A DNA stretch of 64,000 nt from Nocardioides humi (GCF_006494775.1 NZ_CP041146.1:3596001-3660000), one strand, 5' to 3'; shown: positions 34,633 to 43,878, numbered from the stretch's first letter. The notes: generated from the letters alone by a model not told the origin. Program-made: numbers and translations.

Positions 34633-36308
34633 CGGCGCCGCGATCCACGCGAGGGACGTCTACGACGACGCGACCAGGGAGCGCTTCCGGCGCACCGGGG
34701 ACTGGCGGGACACCCCCGTCAGCCGGCTCCTCCTGCGCAACGCCACCCAGCAGCCGGACGACGTCGCGGTGGTCGACGCCGACGAGCAGGTCACCTGGTC
34801 GGAGCTCGCCGCGCGTGCCCGCGCCGTCGCGAGCGCCTACGTCGCGCTGGGGCTGGAGCCCGGCGACTACATCGGGATCCAGCTCCCCAATCGCGTCGCG
34901 TTCCTGGAGGCCTACTACGGCGCGGCGCTCGCCGGGCTCCGCGTCGTCACCCTGATGACCATCTATCGCGAGGCCGACCTGGAGTTCATGCTGGGCCAGG
35001 TCGGTGCCCGCGCCCTGGTCACCGCGGGCGACTTCCGCGGTCACGACCACGCCTCGATGGGGGTCGCGGTCGCGAGCGCCGTACCGACGCTCGAGCACGT
35101 CCTGCTGACCGGGGGCCGGCACCCGGGCGCGATCTCGCTCGTCGACGTGGCCGCCCGCTCGGTCCCCCTCACCGACGAGCTCGTCGCCGCGCGGGCGCTC
35201 GACCCCGACACGACGTCGCGGGTGGCCTTCACCTCCGGGACCAGCGGTCGCCCCAAGGGCGTCGTGCACACCGGCAACACCGATCTGGTGTCGCCGGCCT
35301 GGATGATGCGGATCCTCGGCCTCGACCGCGACAGCAACGTCTTGGTGGGGAGCCCCTGGCGCACGTCGCCGGACTCACCTTCGGCGTGCACCAGACCGCC
35401 CTGTGCGGCTCCACGCTGGTCCTGCAGGAGAGCTGGGAGGCCGCCGCCGCCACCGGTCTGGTCGAGCGTCACGCGGTCCGGGTGATGATCTCCTCCCGCA
35501 TCTTCGCCTCCGAGCTGCTGGACGCCGCCGATGCTTCACGCGAGAGGCTGGCCAGCCTGCGCTGGTTCGTCGCCGGCGGATCGGCCGTACCCCCGACCTG
35601 GTCCAGCGGGCCGAGCGCGACTTCGGCGTGCGGGTCCTGCGCTCCCTCGGCATGACCGAGGCCCCCGTGCACGTCGTCAACCGTCCGGCGGACCGCGCCG
35701 AGCTGCGCGCCCGTCGGGACGGCCGGGTCGTCGACGGCGCGGAGGCCAGAGTGGCCCGTCTCGGCGACCGGACGCAGGACGCGGCGCCGGGGGAGGCCGG
35801 CGAGTTCGCGACCCGTGGACCCCACGTGTTCCTCGGCTACCTCGGCGAACCCGACCTCACCGCCGAGGCCCGCGACGAGCGCGGCTGGTACTACAGCGGC
35901 GACCTGGTCCGTGTGGACGACGACGGCTTCTTCGAGCACCTCGGGCGGATCAAGGACATCGTCAACCGCGGCGGGATCAAGATCAGCGCCGCGGAGGTGG
36001 AGGCCGTGGTGCTCCGCCACCCGGCGGTGAGCGCCTGCGCCGTCGTCCCCGTCCCCGACGAGAGGCTCGGCGAGCGGACCTGCGCATGCGTCGTGCTGGC
36101 GCCCGGGCAGGCGCTCGAGCTCGACGACCTGGTCCGGCACTTCGAGAAGGAGCGGATCACCCGCCAGAAGTGGCCCGAGCGGCTCGAGCTGCTCACCGAC
36201 CTGCCGACCAACGCCGCCGGGAAGGTCGACAAGCAGCAGCTCAGGTCGCTCCTGGCCACCCCGGAGCGCCACCCCGACAGAACCGACGAGGAGACCCACC
36301 ACCGATGA
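34619..36308 (+). pseudogene. Acyl-CoA synthetase (AMP-forming), two frameshifts
   Basis: ANL-family ligase that would activate a carboxylic acid as its CoA ester. AMP motif FTSGTSGRPKGVVHT near residue 204; C-terminal GWYYSGDLVRVDDDG, the hinge GRIKDIVNRGGIKIS and the final catalytic Lys in NAAGKVDKQQL. The frame breaks after LVGSP (C run 35353-35356) and again after AVPP (C run 35590-35594). Adding one C at each restores a single 563-aa protein. As written the protein stops near residue 289. Remaining residues look fully conserved, so sequencing error is as likely as real loss. Confidence 0.88.
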
Positions 36309-37150
36309 ACACACCCCCACGTCTCAGCGGCAAGGTCGCCATCGTCACGGGCGCCGGCTCGACCGGAGCCGAGCTGAGCAACGGACGCGCGGTCGCGATC
36401 CGGTTCGCCCAGGAGGGCGCCCGGGTCGTCGCCGTCGACAGGTCGCTGGAGGCGGCCGAGGCGACGGCCGCCGCGATCGGGGACAGCTGCCTCCCCCTCC
36501 AGGCCGACGTCTCGCGGCCCGAGCAGGTCGCCGCGATGGTCGACACCTGTCTCACCGAGCTCGGGCGCGTGGACGTCCTCCACAACAACGTGGGCATCGG
36601 CTCGCTGGGAGGGCCGGAGACCGAGGCCCGCAAGGCCTGGGACCTCCTCCTCCGGGTCAACCTCAAGAGCGTCCTGCTCACCACGCGAGCCGTGCTGCCC
36701 ACGATGATCGCCCAGGGCAGCGGCTCGATCATCAACATCTCCTCGCTGGCCGGCCTCGCCTACTGGGGCGTGCCGTCGGTCGCCTACGCGTCCACCAAGG
36801 CGGCGCTGAACCAGATGAGCCGGCTCATCGCGCACGACCACGCGAGGTACGGCATCCGGTGCAACGTCATCGCACCCGGACTCATCGACACGCCCACCGC
36901 CCACCTCGGCCTGCTCCCGGTGTACGGCGGTGACCCGGCGGAGCTGCGCCGCCGCCAGGAGAGCCTCGCACCTGCGCGGCGCATGGGACGGCCGGAGGAG
37001 ATCGCCGCCGCCGCGGTCTTCCTCGCGTCTGACGAGTCCCGCTACGTCAGCGGGGTCGTGCTCCCGGTGGACGGCGGCCTGGCCACCCAGATGGTCTCGC
37101 CCGAGTGCTGGGCGATCGACGACGCCCGCGACGTGGAGGCGGCGACATGA
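36305..37150 (+). CDS. SDR with extended glycine-rich loop
   Basis: 281 aa. Loop TGAGSTGAELSNGRAVA, NNVG, Ser in NISSLAG, YASTK, and the tail PVDGGLATQMVSPE. It resembles the SDR at 32392 in the same operon, including loop length and the NNVG motif, so the two are paralogues. ATG overlaps the preceding stop (ATGA). Confidence 0.87.
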   Translation: MNTPPRLSGKVAIVTGAGSTGAELSNGRAVAIRFAQEGARVVAVDRSLEAAEATAAAIGDSCLPLQADVSRPEQVAAMVDTCLTELGRVDVLHNNVGIGSLGGPETEARKAWDLLLRVNLKSVLLTTRAVLPTMIAQGSGSIINISSLAGLAYWGVPSVAYASTKAALNQMSRLIAHDHARYGIRCNVIAPGLIDTPTAHLGLLPVYGGDPAELRRRQESLAPARRMGRPEEIAAAAVFLASDESRYVSGVVLPVDGGLATQMVSPECWAIDDARDVEAAT

Positions 37151-38043
37151 CGGCGTACGGCTGCTATCTGCCCGTCCATGCCGAGGAGGCCCCGGACGTC
37201 CGCGAGGTCGCCGCGGTGGCCAGGGACGCCGAGCAGGCGGGACTGCGTCATGTCTGGGCGGCCGACCACCTGACGTGGAACCGCCAGATGCTCGCGCCGC
37301 TGCCCACGCTGGCGCATGTGGCCGGGGGAACCGAGCGGATCGGCCTCGGGATCGGCGTCTATCTCCTGCCCCTGCGTCACCCCGCCCTGGCCGCCAAGGA
37401 CCTGGCGACCCTGGACCACCTGAGCGGTGGCCGGCTGGAGCTGGGGGTGGGTGTCGGCGGTGAGAACCCGGACGAGTACCGGGCAGCGGGCATCCCGCCC
37501 GGGCGGGCCGGCCGACGTCTCGACGACGCCCTCGACGTGGTGACGGCGCTGTGGGAGGGCCGACCCACCCCGCCCACGGAGACCTTCGGCGAGCTCCCCG
37601 AGAGCCCGATCGGGCCCCGTCCCGCCCGCCCTGTCCCGCTCTGGGTGGGCGGGCGCTCCGAGGCCGCCATCACGCGCGCGGCGCGCTGGGGCCACGGTTG
37701 GCTGGCGATGTGGGTCAGCCCGGAACGGGTGGCCCAGGAGGCGCAGCACCGCCTCCACGGACTCCGGATCGGGCTGAATGTGTTCACGCGCGTGGAGCGG
37801 TCCCGCGCAGCGGCCGATCAGGTCCTCGAGCGGCAGGTCGCCTCCGCCTACCGGATGCCGTACGACAAGGTCCGGCGCTACGCCCTCGCCGGGACGCCCA
37901 CCGAGGTGGCCGAGCGGATCGCGGCGTACGTCGCGGCGGGCGTGACCGACGTCGTCTTCAACTTCGCCGGGGCCGACGAGCGTGAGCAGCTGCGCCGGAT
38001 CTGTGACGACGTGCTGCCCGAGGTCGGGGGGTCCGTGGCGTGA
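37147..38043 (+). CDS. Luciferase-like, F420-dependent-type oxidoreductase
   Basis: 298 aa TIM-barrel protein of the LLM class: GLRHVWAADHL near residue 31, LGIGVYLLPLRHPALAAKDLATLD near 68-91 and GRLELGVGVGG near 98. Actinobacterial members mostly use coenzyme F420 as hydride carrier; FMN is possible. ATG overlaps the preceding SDR stop. May oxidise an alcohol or reduce an enone in the pathway. Confidence 0.85.
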   Translation: MTAYGCYLPVHAEEAPDVREVAAVARDAEQAGLRHVWAADHLTWNRQMLAPLPTLAHVAGGTERIGLGIGVYLLPLRHPALAAKDLATLDHLSGGRLELGVGVGGENPDEYRAAGIPPGRAGRRLDDALDVVTALWEGRPTPPTETFGELPESPIGPRPARPVPLWVGGRSEAAITRAARWGHGWLAMWVSPERVAQEAQHRLHGLRIGLNVFTRVERSRAAADQVLERQVASAYRMPYDKVRRYALAGTPTEVAERIAAYVAAGVTDVVFNFAGADEREQLRRICDDVLPEVGGSVA

Positions 38044-39014
38044 AGGCGCTCGTCGTCGACCAGCCCGGTCCCGCCGCGCAGGTGCGGATCCGCGAGATCG
38101 AGGACCCCAGGCCCGGTCCCGCCGAGGTCGTCGTCCAGGTCGAATGGGCCGCGGTCAACTTCGCCGACCTCACGGCCGCCCGCGGCCTCTACCCCTACGC
38201 CAGCCGCCCCCCGCTGGTCCCCGGCGTCGAGGTCGTCGGGCGCGTCGTCCCGCAGTCCCCCGACGAGACACCCCGGCGCGTATGCGCCTTCGTCGGCAGC
38301 GGCGGCTGGGCGGAGCGGGTGAGCGTCCACCGCGACCTCGTGGTCCCCCTTCCGGACGACGCCGACCCACTCGCGGTGGCGGCCGGGCTGACCGTCGTCG
38401 CCACTGTCCAGCTGTGCGCCGACCAGGCCCGCATGGAGTCCGGCGAGCACGTCCTCGTCCACGGAGCCAGCGGGGGGATCGGCTCCGTCGCCGCCCAGGT
38501 GCTCAAGGGCGCGGGAGCGGGCTCGGTGACCGGCACCCTGCGCAACATGGACCGGGCGGAGCTGGCCCGCGCCCACGGCTACGACCACGTCGTGTCGGCG
38601 ACGCGGTTCCCGGTCGAGGTGCCCGGCACCGTCCCGGGCGGCGCGGTCGATGTGGTCATCGACGGTGTGGGTGGCTGGACGCGCGCCGCCTCCTTCGCGC
38701 TCCTACGGCCCTTCGGCAGGCTGGTCGCCATCGGGAACTCGTCCCGGGGGAGCGAGGAGCCGCCGACGGGCGCCGAGCTCCGGGCGGCCAACACCGCCGT
38801 CGTGGGCGCGTCCCTCGGTGCCCTGTCCAGCCGCACGCCCCACCTGGCGACCGCGTATCTCGAGCGAGCCGTGCGCGACCTGGCGTGCGGCTCCGTCAGC
38901 CTCCCCGTCGACGTCCTGGCCGCCGACCGGCTCACGGACGTGCTCGGCCTCCTCGAGGGCCGGGCCGCCGACGGGAAGCTCGTCCTCGATCTCACCCAAG
39001 GAGTCGAACCGTGA
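38040..39014 (+). CDS. Zinc-free quinone oxidoreductase-like MDR enzyme
   Basis: 324 aa medium-chain reductase. N-terminal GroES-like fold with AAVNFADLTAARGLYP near residue 38, and NADPH site VHGASGGIGSVAAQV near 140. It lacks the structural zinc Cys cluster, as in quinone oxidoreductases and enoyl reductases (QOR group). Could reduce a conjugated C=C bond. GTG start overlaps the preceding stop. Confidence 0.87.
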   Translation: MKALVVDQPGPAAQVRIREIEDPRPGPAEVVVQVEWAAVNFADLTAARGLYPYASRPPLVPGVEVVGRVVPQSPDETPRRVCAFVGSGGWAERVSVHRDLVVPLPDDADPLAVAAGLTVVATVQLCADQARMESGEHVLVHGASGGIGSVAAQVLKGAGAGSVTGTLRNMDRAELARAHGYDHVVSATRFPVEVPGTVPGGAVDVVIDGVGGWTRAASFALLRPFGRLVAIGNSSRGSEEPPTGAELRAANTAVVGASLGALSSRTPHLATAYLERAVRDLACGSVSLPVDVLAADRLTDVLGLLEGRAADGKLVLDLTQGVEP

Positions 39015-39814
39015 CCGAAAGCTTCTCCCTCGCCGAGCGGGGGGACTGCGCGATCGTCACCCTGCACCGTCCCGCGTCGTACAACGCCCTGCGCCCCGAG
39101 GACGTCGCCGCCCTGCGCACCGCCGTCAGGGGGCTGGAGGGTAGTGTCCGCGCGGTCGTCATCACCGGGGACGGCGGCGCCTTCTGCGCCGGCTCCGAGG
39201 TGCGTCCCGGTCTGACGGCCCTCGGCTACTGGGCGATGCTCCGCGAGTGGAAGCTGCTGGTGCGGACCCTGAGGCGCAGCCCCCTCGCCACGATCGCGGC
39301 CGTCAACGGCCTCACCGTGTGCGGTGGCTTCGAGATGATCCTGGCCTGTGACTTCGTCCTGGTGGCGGAGGACGCGCACGTGCTCGACCAGCACGTGAAG
39401 TTCGACCTCCACCCGGGGGCCGGAACGACCGTCGCCCTTCCCCGGCGCATCGGCTCCCAACGCGCCCTGTGGCACCTCGTCAGCGGGGAGCACCTCGCCC
39501 CGGAGCGACTGGTCGAGCTCGGCCTCGCCCTCGAGGTCTGCCCGCCCGACGAGCTCCTCGACCGAGCCGTCGCGGTGGCCGCGGTGGTGGCGCGACGGGC
39601 GCCGGCGACCTTCGCCTCCGTCAAGGACTGCGTGCGGCGCAGCGGCCTTCCGCTCGACCGGTTCCTCGAGCGGGTCGCCTGCCTGCGCAACACGCGGCGG
39701 CTGGGCGCGAGCGGGAAGGAGGTCCGGGAGCGACGGTTCGCCGAGAACTCCGAGGTCGTCTCGACGATCGAACGCGGCCGACGTCCCGGCGCGGAGGGGA
39801 GGACGACCGCATGA
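39011..39814 (+). CDS. Enoyl-CoA hydratase/isomerase family protein
   Basis: 267 aa crotonase fold. Oxyanion segments FCAGSEV near residue 59 and CGGFEMILACD near 103. The catalytic Glu positions read DQHVKFDLHPGAG, so the first Glu is not conserved and a hydratase role is not certain; isomerase, hydrolase or lyase are alternatives. GTG start overlaps the preceding gene and its stop overlaps the acyl-CoA dehydrogenase. Confidence 0.83.
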   Translation: MTESFSLAERGDCAIVTLHRPASYNALRPEDVAALRTAVRGLEGSVRAVVITGDGGAFCAGSEVRPGLTALGYWAMLREWKLLVRTLRRSPLATIAAVNGLTVCGGFEMILACDFVLVAEDAHVLDQHVKFDLHPGAGTTVALPRRIGSQRALWHLVSGEHLAPERLVELGLALEVCPPDELLDRAVAVAAVVARRAPATFASVKDCVRRSGLPLDRFLERVACLRNTRRLGASGKEVRERRFAENSEVVSTIERGRRPGAEGRTTA

Positions 39815-41139
39815 GCTGGGAGTTCAGCACCGACGAGGAGTACGCCGAGCAGCTCGCCTGGGCGCGGGAGTTCGTCCGGACGGAGATCTGGCCGATCGAG
39901 ACGATCGAGGACCAGCTCGACGCCGAGGCGCTGGACACGATCTACGCACCACTGCAGGAGCGGGTCAAGGCACGGGGCCTGTGGGCCGCCCACCTGCCGC
40001 CCGAGCACGGTGGGCAGGGCTTCGGCCAGGTCAAGCTCGGCCTCCTGAACGAGATCCTCGGCACGAGCACCCGTTGGGCGCCCCGCGCCTTCGGCTGCAA
40101 CCCACCGGACTCCGGCAACAGCGAGGTCCTGGCGCTCGCCGGGACCCGCGAGCAGAAGGAGCGATGGCTGGCACCGCTCCTCGCCGGCGAGCTGAAGTCG
40201 GCGTTCAGCATGACGGAGCCCGACACGGCCGGCTCCGACCCGACGCTGCTCGCGACCCGCGCGATCCGCACCGGCGACGAGTACGTCCTGGACGGGACCA
40301 AGTGGTTCACCTCCGAGGGCTCGGTCGCCGACTTCCTCATCGTGATGGCGGTGACGGACCCGGACGCGCCGGCGCATCGTCGCGCGACGATGTTCGTCGT
40401 CCCCGTCGACACGCCCGGGGTCACCATCGTCCGCGACGTCCCCACCATGGAGCGGCCCTTCGAGCGACACGGGATCCACGGCGGCCACGCCGAGGTCCGC
40501 TACGACGCCGTCAGGATCCCGGTCAGCCACCGCCTGGGCGAGGAGGGGGACGGGTTCGCGATCGCGCAGCAGCGCCTCGGCCCGGGCCGCATCCATCACT
40601 GCATGAGGTGGCTGGGTGTCGCGGGGCGCGCCTTCGACATGCTCCGCGAGCGTGCGAACACGCGCTACGCCCACGGATCCCTCCTGGCGGAGAAGCAGAC
40701 GATCCAGAACTGGGTGGCGGACTCGGCGGCGGAGATCCACGCCGCGAGGCTGATGACGCTGCAGGCCGCCTGGGTGATGGACACCCAGGGAGCAGCGGCC
40801 GCCCGCAACGAGGTCGCGATGATCAAGTACTTCGGTGCGCGGGTGCTGCACGACGTGGTCGACCGGGCCCTGCAGGCGCACGGCGCGCTGGGGTACTCCA
40901 CGGACATGCCGCTCGAGGCGATGTACCGCGACGCCCGGGCGGCGCGGATCTACGACGGCCCGGACGAGGTCCACCGCCAGTCGGTCGCCCGCCGCCTCCT
41001 CCGCAGCGACGCCGGCCTCGCCCCGGGCTCCCTGCCGAGCCAGTACGTGCCGGCGCGACGGGCGGCGGCGACCGTCAGGTTCCGGACCGTCCTCGACGCG
41101 GCCCGGGCCAGGTCGTCGACGCCGGCCCCGCCGTCATGA
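39811..41139 (+). CDS. Acyl-CoA dehydrogenase, ACAD10/11-like
   Basis: 442 aa. N-terminal helices, FSMTEPDTAGSDPT near residue 130, and LGPGRIHHCMR at about 256-266, a segment characteristic of the ACAD10/ACAD11 group. Ends near FDG-type DGPDEVHRQSVARRLL. In mammals and in Pseudomonas LvaC this group works with an APH-like kinase domain to dehydrate 4-hydroxyacyl-CoA through a phosphorylated intermediate. The kinase gene follows here with an ATGA overlap. Inferred role: eliminate phosphate or desaturate a hydroxyacyl-CoA. Confidence 0.87.
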   Translation: MSWEFSTDEEYAEQLAWAREFVRTEIWPIETIEDQLDAEALDTIYAPLQERVKARGLWAAHLPPEHGGQGFGQVKLGLLNEILGTSTRWAPRAFGCNPPDSGNSEVLALAGTREQKERWLAPLLAGELKSAFSMTEPDTAGSDPTLLATRAIRTGDEYVLDGTKWFTSEGSVADFLIVMAVTDPDAPAHRRATMFVVPVDTPGVTIVRDVPTMERPFERHGIHGGHAEVRYDAVRIPVSHRLGEEGDGFAIAQQRLGPGRIHHCMRWLGVAGRAFDMLRERANTRYAHGSLLAEKQTIQNWVADSAAEIHAARLMTLQAAWVMDTQGAAAARNEVAMIKYFGARVLHDVVDRALQAHGALGYSTDMPLEAMYRDARAARIYDGPDEVHRQSVARRLLRSDAGLAPGSLPSQYVPARRAAATVRFRTVLDAARARSSTPAPPS

Positions 41140-42149
41140 GCGCGGTGCTTCCCGACGTCGAGGCGGCCCTGACCGGATGGCTCTCCGCCGAGACAGGCGT
41201 CGGCGTCCGAGTCAGGTCCGTGGAGCCCACGCCCGGCAACGCCGGCCGCGGCTACCTGTCCCGGGTGTCGATCGGCGGCCGGGAGCTCGGGATCGCGGTC
41301 CGGCTGGCGGTCCCGGGCATCGCGGAGACCGGAACCAACGACGTGCTGCGGCAGGCCCGGCTGGTCGAGCACGTGCACGCCCACGACGTACCGGTCCCGG
41401 GCGTGCTGTGGCGCACCGCGGACCACCACTGGTTCGGATCGAGCGCGGTGGCCTATCAGTGGGTCGAGGCGAAGCCGCTCCACTTCTTCCGGGAGGACCT
41501 GTCGGTGCCCGCTCCTGCGGACCGGCATGCGGACCTGCTCCTCCAGGCGGTGGACGCGCTGGCACAGCTCCACGGGGTCCCCGTCCCGGACGGGGTCGGC
41601 CGAGGAGCCGATGCCACCACCGAGGTCCGCCGATGGCAGTCGCTCCTCGGCAGACTGGACGCGCAGGACCCGCTGGACCCCGCTGACATCGCCGCGGTGG
41701 AGGCGCTGGGACGGATCCTGCTCGAGGATCCGCCACCCCTGGAGGTCGGGCTGATCCACGGCGACTTCCAGTCCAACAACCTGCTGTTCGCCGACGGCCG
41801 CCTCAGGGCGATCGTCGACTGGGAGCTGGCCGGCGCGGGTCCCCAGCTGCTGGACCTCGCCTGGCTCGCGCTCTTCGCCGACCTGTCGTGCTGGTCGCCC
41901 GGCCAGCGTGCCCGGATGCGCGTCGACGTCCCCACCGCGGCGCTCACGGAGCGGTACGCCGCCCTCCGCGGCGGGACGCCCGGCCTCGCCTGGGCGCGTG
42001 CCGCGGCCTGCTACCGCTTCGCCGCGCTCACCCTCTACAACCTGCGCCTGCACCGCACCGGCAAGAGACCGGACGCCGCATGGGAGCAGCTGGCCGACTC
42101 GGTGCCCTGTCTGGTCGCCGCCGGACGACGAGCACAGGAGACGACATGA
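41136..42149 (+). CDS. APH-fold kinase (LvaA/ACAD10-kinase-like)
   Basis: 337 aa phosphotransferase. Catalytic loop HGDFQSNN (His208, Asp210, Asn215) and metal-binding DWE (Asp228). Substrate is more likely a hydroxyacyl-CoA than an antibiotic, because it is translationally coupled to an ACAD10/11-like dehydrogenase. In LvaA and in the N-terminal domains of ACAD10/11 this fold phosphorylates the 4-hydroxy group of acyl-CoAs. Not an obvious resistance gene. Confidence 0.85.
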   Translation: MSAVLPDVEAALTGWLSAETGVGVRVRSVEPTPGNAGRGYLSRVSIGGRELGIAVRLAVPGIAETGTNDVLRQARLVEHVHAHDVPVPGVLWRTADHHWFGSSAVAYQWVEAKPLHFFREDLSVPAPADRHADLLLQAVDALAQLHGVPVPDGVGRGADATTEVRRWQSLLGRLDAQDPLDPADIAAVEALGRILLEDPPPLEVGLIHGDFQSNNLLFADGRLRAIVDWELAGAGPQLLDLAWLALFADLSCWSPGQRARMRVDVPTAALTERYAALRGGTPGLAWARAAACYRFAALTLYNLRLHRTGKRPDAAWEQLADSVPCLVAAGRRAQETT

Positions 42150-42913
42150 CCTACAGCACGCCCGACCGGCTGTTCAGCCTCGCGGGCAAGGTGGCCATGG
42201 TCACCGGTGGCAGTCGCGGTCTCGGCGCCGAGATGGTCCGGGCCTTCGCCGCGGCCGGCGCGGACGTGGTGATCGCCAGCCGCCGGCTCGAGAGCTGTGA
42301 GGAGCTCGCCGCGGAGGTACGGCGGGAGACCGGCCGGCGCGCCCTCCCCATCGCGCTGCACGCCGGCGCCTGGGACCAGGCGGCCGACGTGGTCGACGCG
42401 GTCCTCCGCGAGATGGGTGGCATCGACGTCCTCGTCAACAACGCGGGGATGTCGCCGGTCTACCCGGATCTCGCGTCGATCACGGAGGAGCTCTGGCAGA
42501 AGGTCTTCGACGTCAACCTCCGGGGCCCGTTCCGGCTCAGCCAGCTGGTCGCTCCCACCATGGTCGAGCGGGGCGGCGGGTCCATCGTCAACATCGGCAC
42601 GGCGGCGGTGTTCAAGCCTCGCGACTACCTCCTGCCGTACGCCGCCGCGAAGTCCGGCGTGCTGTCGATCACCGAGGCGATGGCCCACGCCTACGGCCCG
42701 ACGGTGCGGGTGAACGCGATCATCCCCGGCCGCTTCTTCAGCGACATCAGCAAGCACTGGGACATGGACGAGATCGCGGTCGAGGTCCAGCAGTTCGCGG
42801 CCCGGCGTGGCGGCGAGGTCGACGAGATCGTCGGTGCCGCGCTGTACCTGGCGTCGGGAGCGAGCAGCTACACCACGGGCGCCCAGCTGCGGGTCGACGG
42901 CGGGTACGCATGA
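42146..42913 (+). CDS. SDR with Thr at the catalytic Ser position
   Basis: 255 aa SDR: TGGSRGLG near residue 20, NNAG near 97 and YAAAK near 170. Thirteen residues before the Tyr, where Ser is normal, stands Thr (NIGTAAVFKPRDY). Ends RVDGGYA. ATG overlaps the kinase stop and the gene's stop overlaps the reductase. Thr can replace Ser in some SDRs, so activity is still plausible. Confidence 0.86.
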   Translation: MTYSTPDRLFSLAGKVAMVTGGSRGLGAEMVRAFAAAGADVVIASRRLESCEELAAEVRRETGRRALPIALHAGAWDQAADVVDAVLREMGGIDVLVNNAGMSPVYPDLASITEELWQKVFDVNLRGPFRLSQLVAPTMVERGGGSIVNIGTAAVFKPRDYLLPYAAAKSGVLSITEAMAHAYGPTVRVNAIIPGRFFSDISKHWDMDEIAVEVQQFAARRGGEVDEIVGAALYLASGASSYTTGAQLRVDGGYA

Positions 42914-43878
42914 GCCGGACCTCCGAGGGCCGGCTCCCGGTCATCGTGCGGGAGCGGGAGCGGCTGACCGACGACATCGTCCGGCTGACGCTCGGACCCG
43001 CCGACGGAGCGCCGCTGCCGGCGTGGACTCCGGGAGCCCACATCGATCTGGTGCTGGGACCCTGCGCCCTGGTCCGGCAGTACTCGCTGTGCGGGGATCC
43101 CCGCGACCGGACCTCGTGGCGGGTGGCGGTGCTGCGCGAGGCGGGCGGGCGGGGCGGCTCTGTGTTCGTGCACGACCAGGTGCGTGAGGGGCTGGTCCTC
43201 GAGGCGTCGTCGCCCCGCAACCACTTCGAGCTGGAGACCGCCGGTCGCTACGTCTTCATCGCCGGCGGGATCGGCGTCACGCCGATCGTCCCGATGCTCG
43301 CGGCCGCCGACGCCGCCGGCGCCGCGTGGTCGCTGACCTACGGCGCCCGGGGTCGCGACGCGCTGGCGTTCGCCGGAGAGGCGGCGACGTACGGCGACCG
43401 CGTGCGGCTGCACGCACATGACGAGAGCGGTCCCATCGACCTCCCCGCCGCGCTCGGCGAGCCGGATCCCACCGCCCTCGTCTACTGCTGCGGGCCCGAG
43501 CCGCTGCTCGCGGCCGTCGAGGACCACCTCGCCCTGACGCCGGGATGGTCGCCCCGCCAGCTCCGCACGGAGCGGTTCGCCCCCCGGAGTGACGCGCTCG
43601 ACCGGCCCTCGACCCCCTTCGAGGTGGAGCTCCGGCGGACGGGCGTGCGCGTGCAGGTCGCGGCGGACCAGTCGGTCCTGGAGGCGGTGCGGGCCGCCGG
43701 CGTCGTCGTGGAGTCCTCCTGCGCGGAGGGAACCTGCGGCACCTGCGAGACGGCCGTGCTGGGAGGACGGGTGGACCACCGGGACGCGATCCTCGACGAC
43801 GACGAGCGGGCGGCGAACGACGTGATGTTCCTCTGCGTGTCCCGCGCCGCCGACGGAGAGCTCGTCCTCGACCTCTGA
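42910..43878 (+). CDS. Phthalate-dioxygenase-reductase-type oxidoreductase (VanB-like)
   Basis: 322 aa, three domains in order: FMN-binding barrel with RQYSL near residue 57, NAD(P)H domain with AGGIGVTPIVPML near 118, and C-terminal plant-type [2Fe-2S] ferredoxin with Cys271, Cys276, Cys279, Cys309. Passes electrons from NADH to a Rieske oxygenase without a separate ferredoxin. The only such oxygenase here is the alpha/beta pair at 28.9-31.7 kb on the other strand, and it is the natural partner. Last gene of the 12-gene operon. Confidence 0.9.
   Translation: MSRTSEGRLPVIVRERERLTDDIVRLTLGPADGAPLPAWTPGAHIDLVLGPCALVRQYSLCGDPRDRTSWRVAVLREAGGRGGSVFVHDQVREGLVLEASSPRNHFELETAGRYVFIAGGIGVTPIVPMLAAADAAGAAWSLTYGARGRDALAFAGEAATYGDRVRLHAHDESGPIDLPAALGEPDPTALVYCCGPEPLLAAVEDHLALTPGWSPRQLRTERFAPRSDALDRPSTPFEVELRRTGVRVQVAADQSVLEAVRAAGVVVESSCAEGTCGTCETAVLGGRVDHRDAILDDDERAANDVMFLCVSRAADGELVLDL

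Noticed and set aside
41136..42149. Aminoglycoside resistance gene.
   Set aside because: Only the kinase fold is shared; coupling to an ACAD10/11-like dehydrogenase points to acyl-CoA metabolism.
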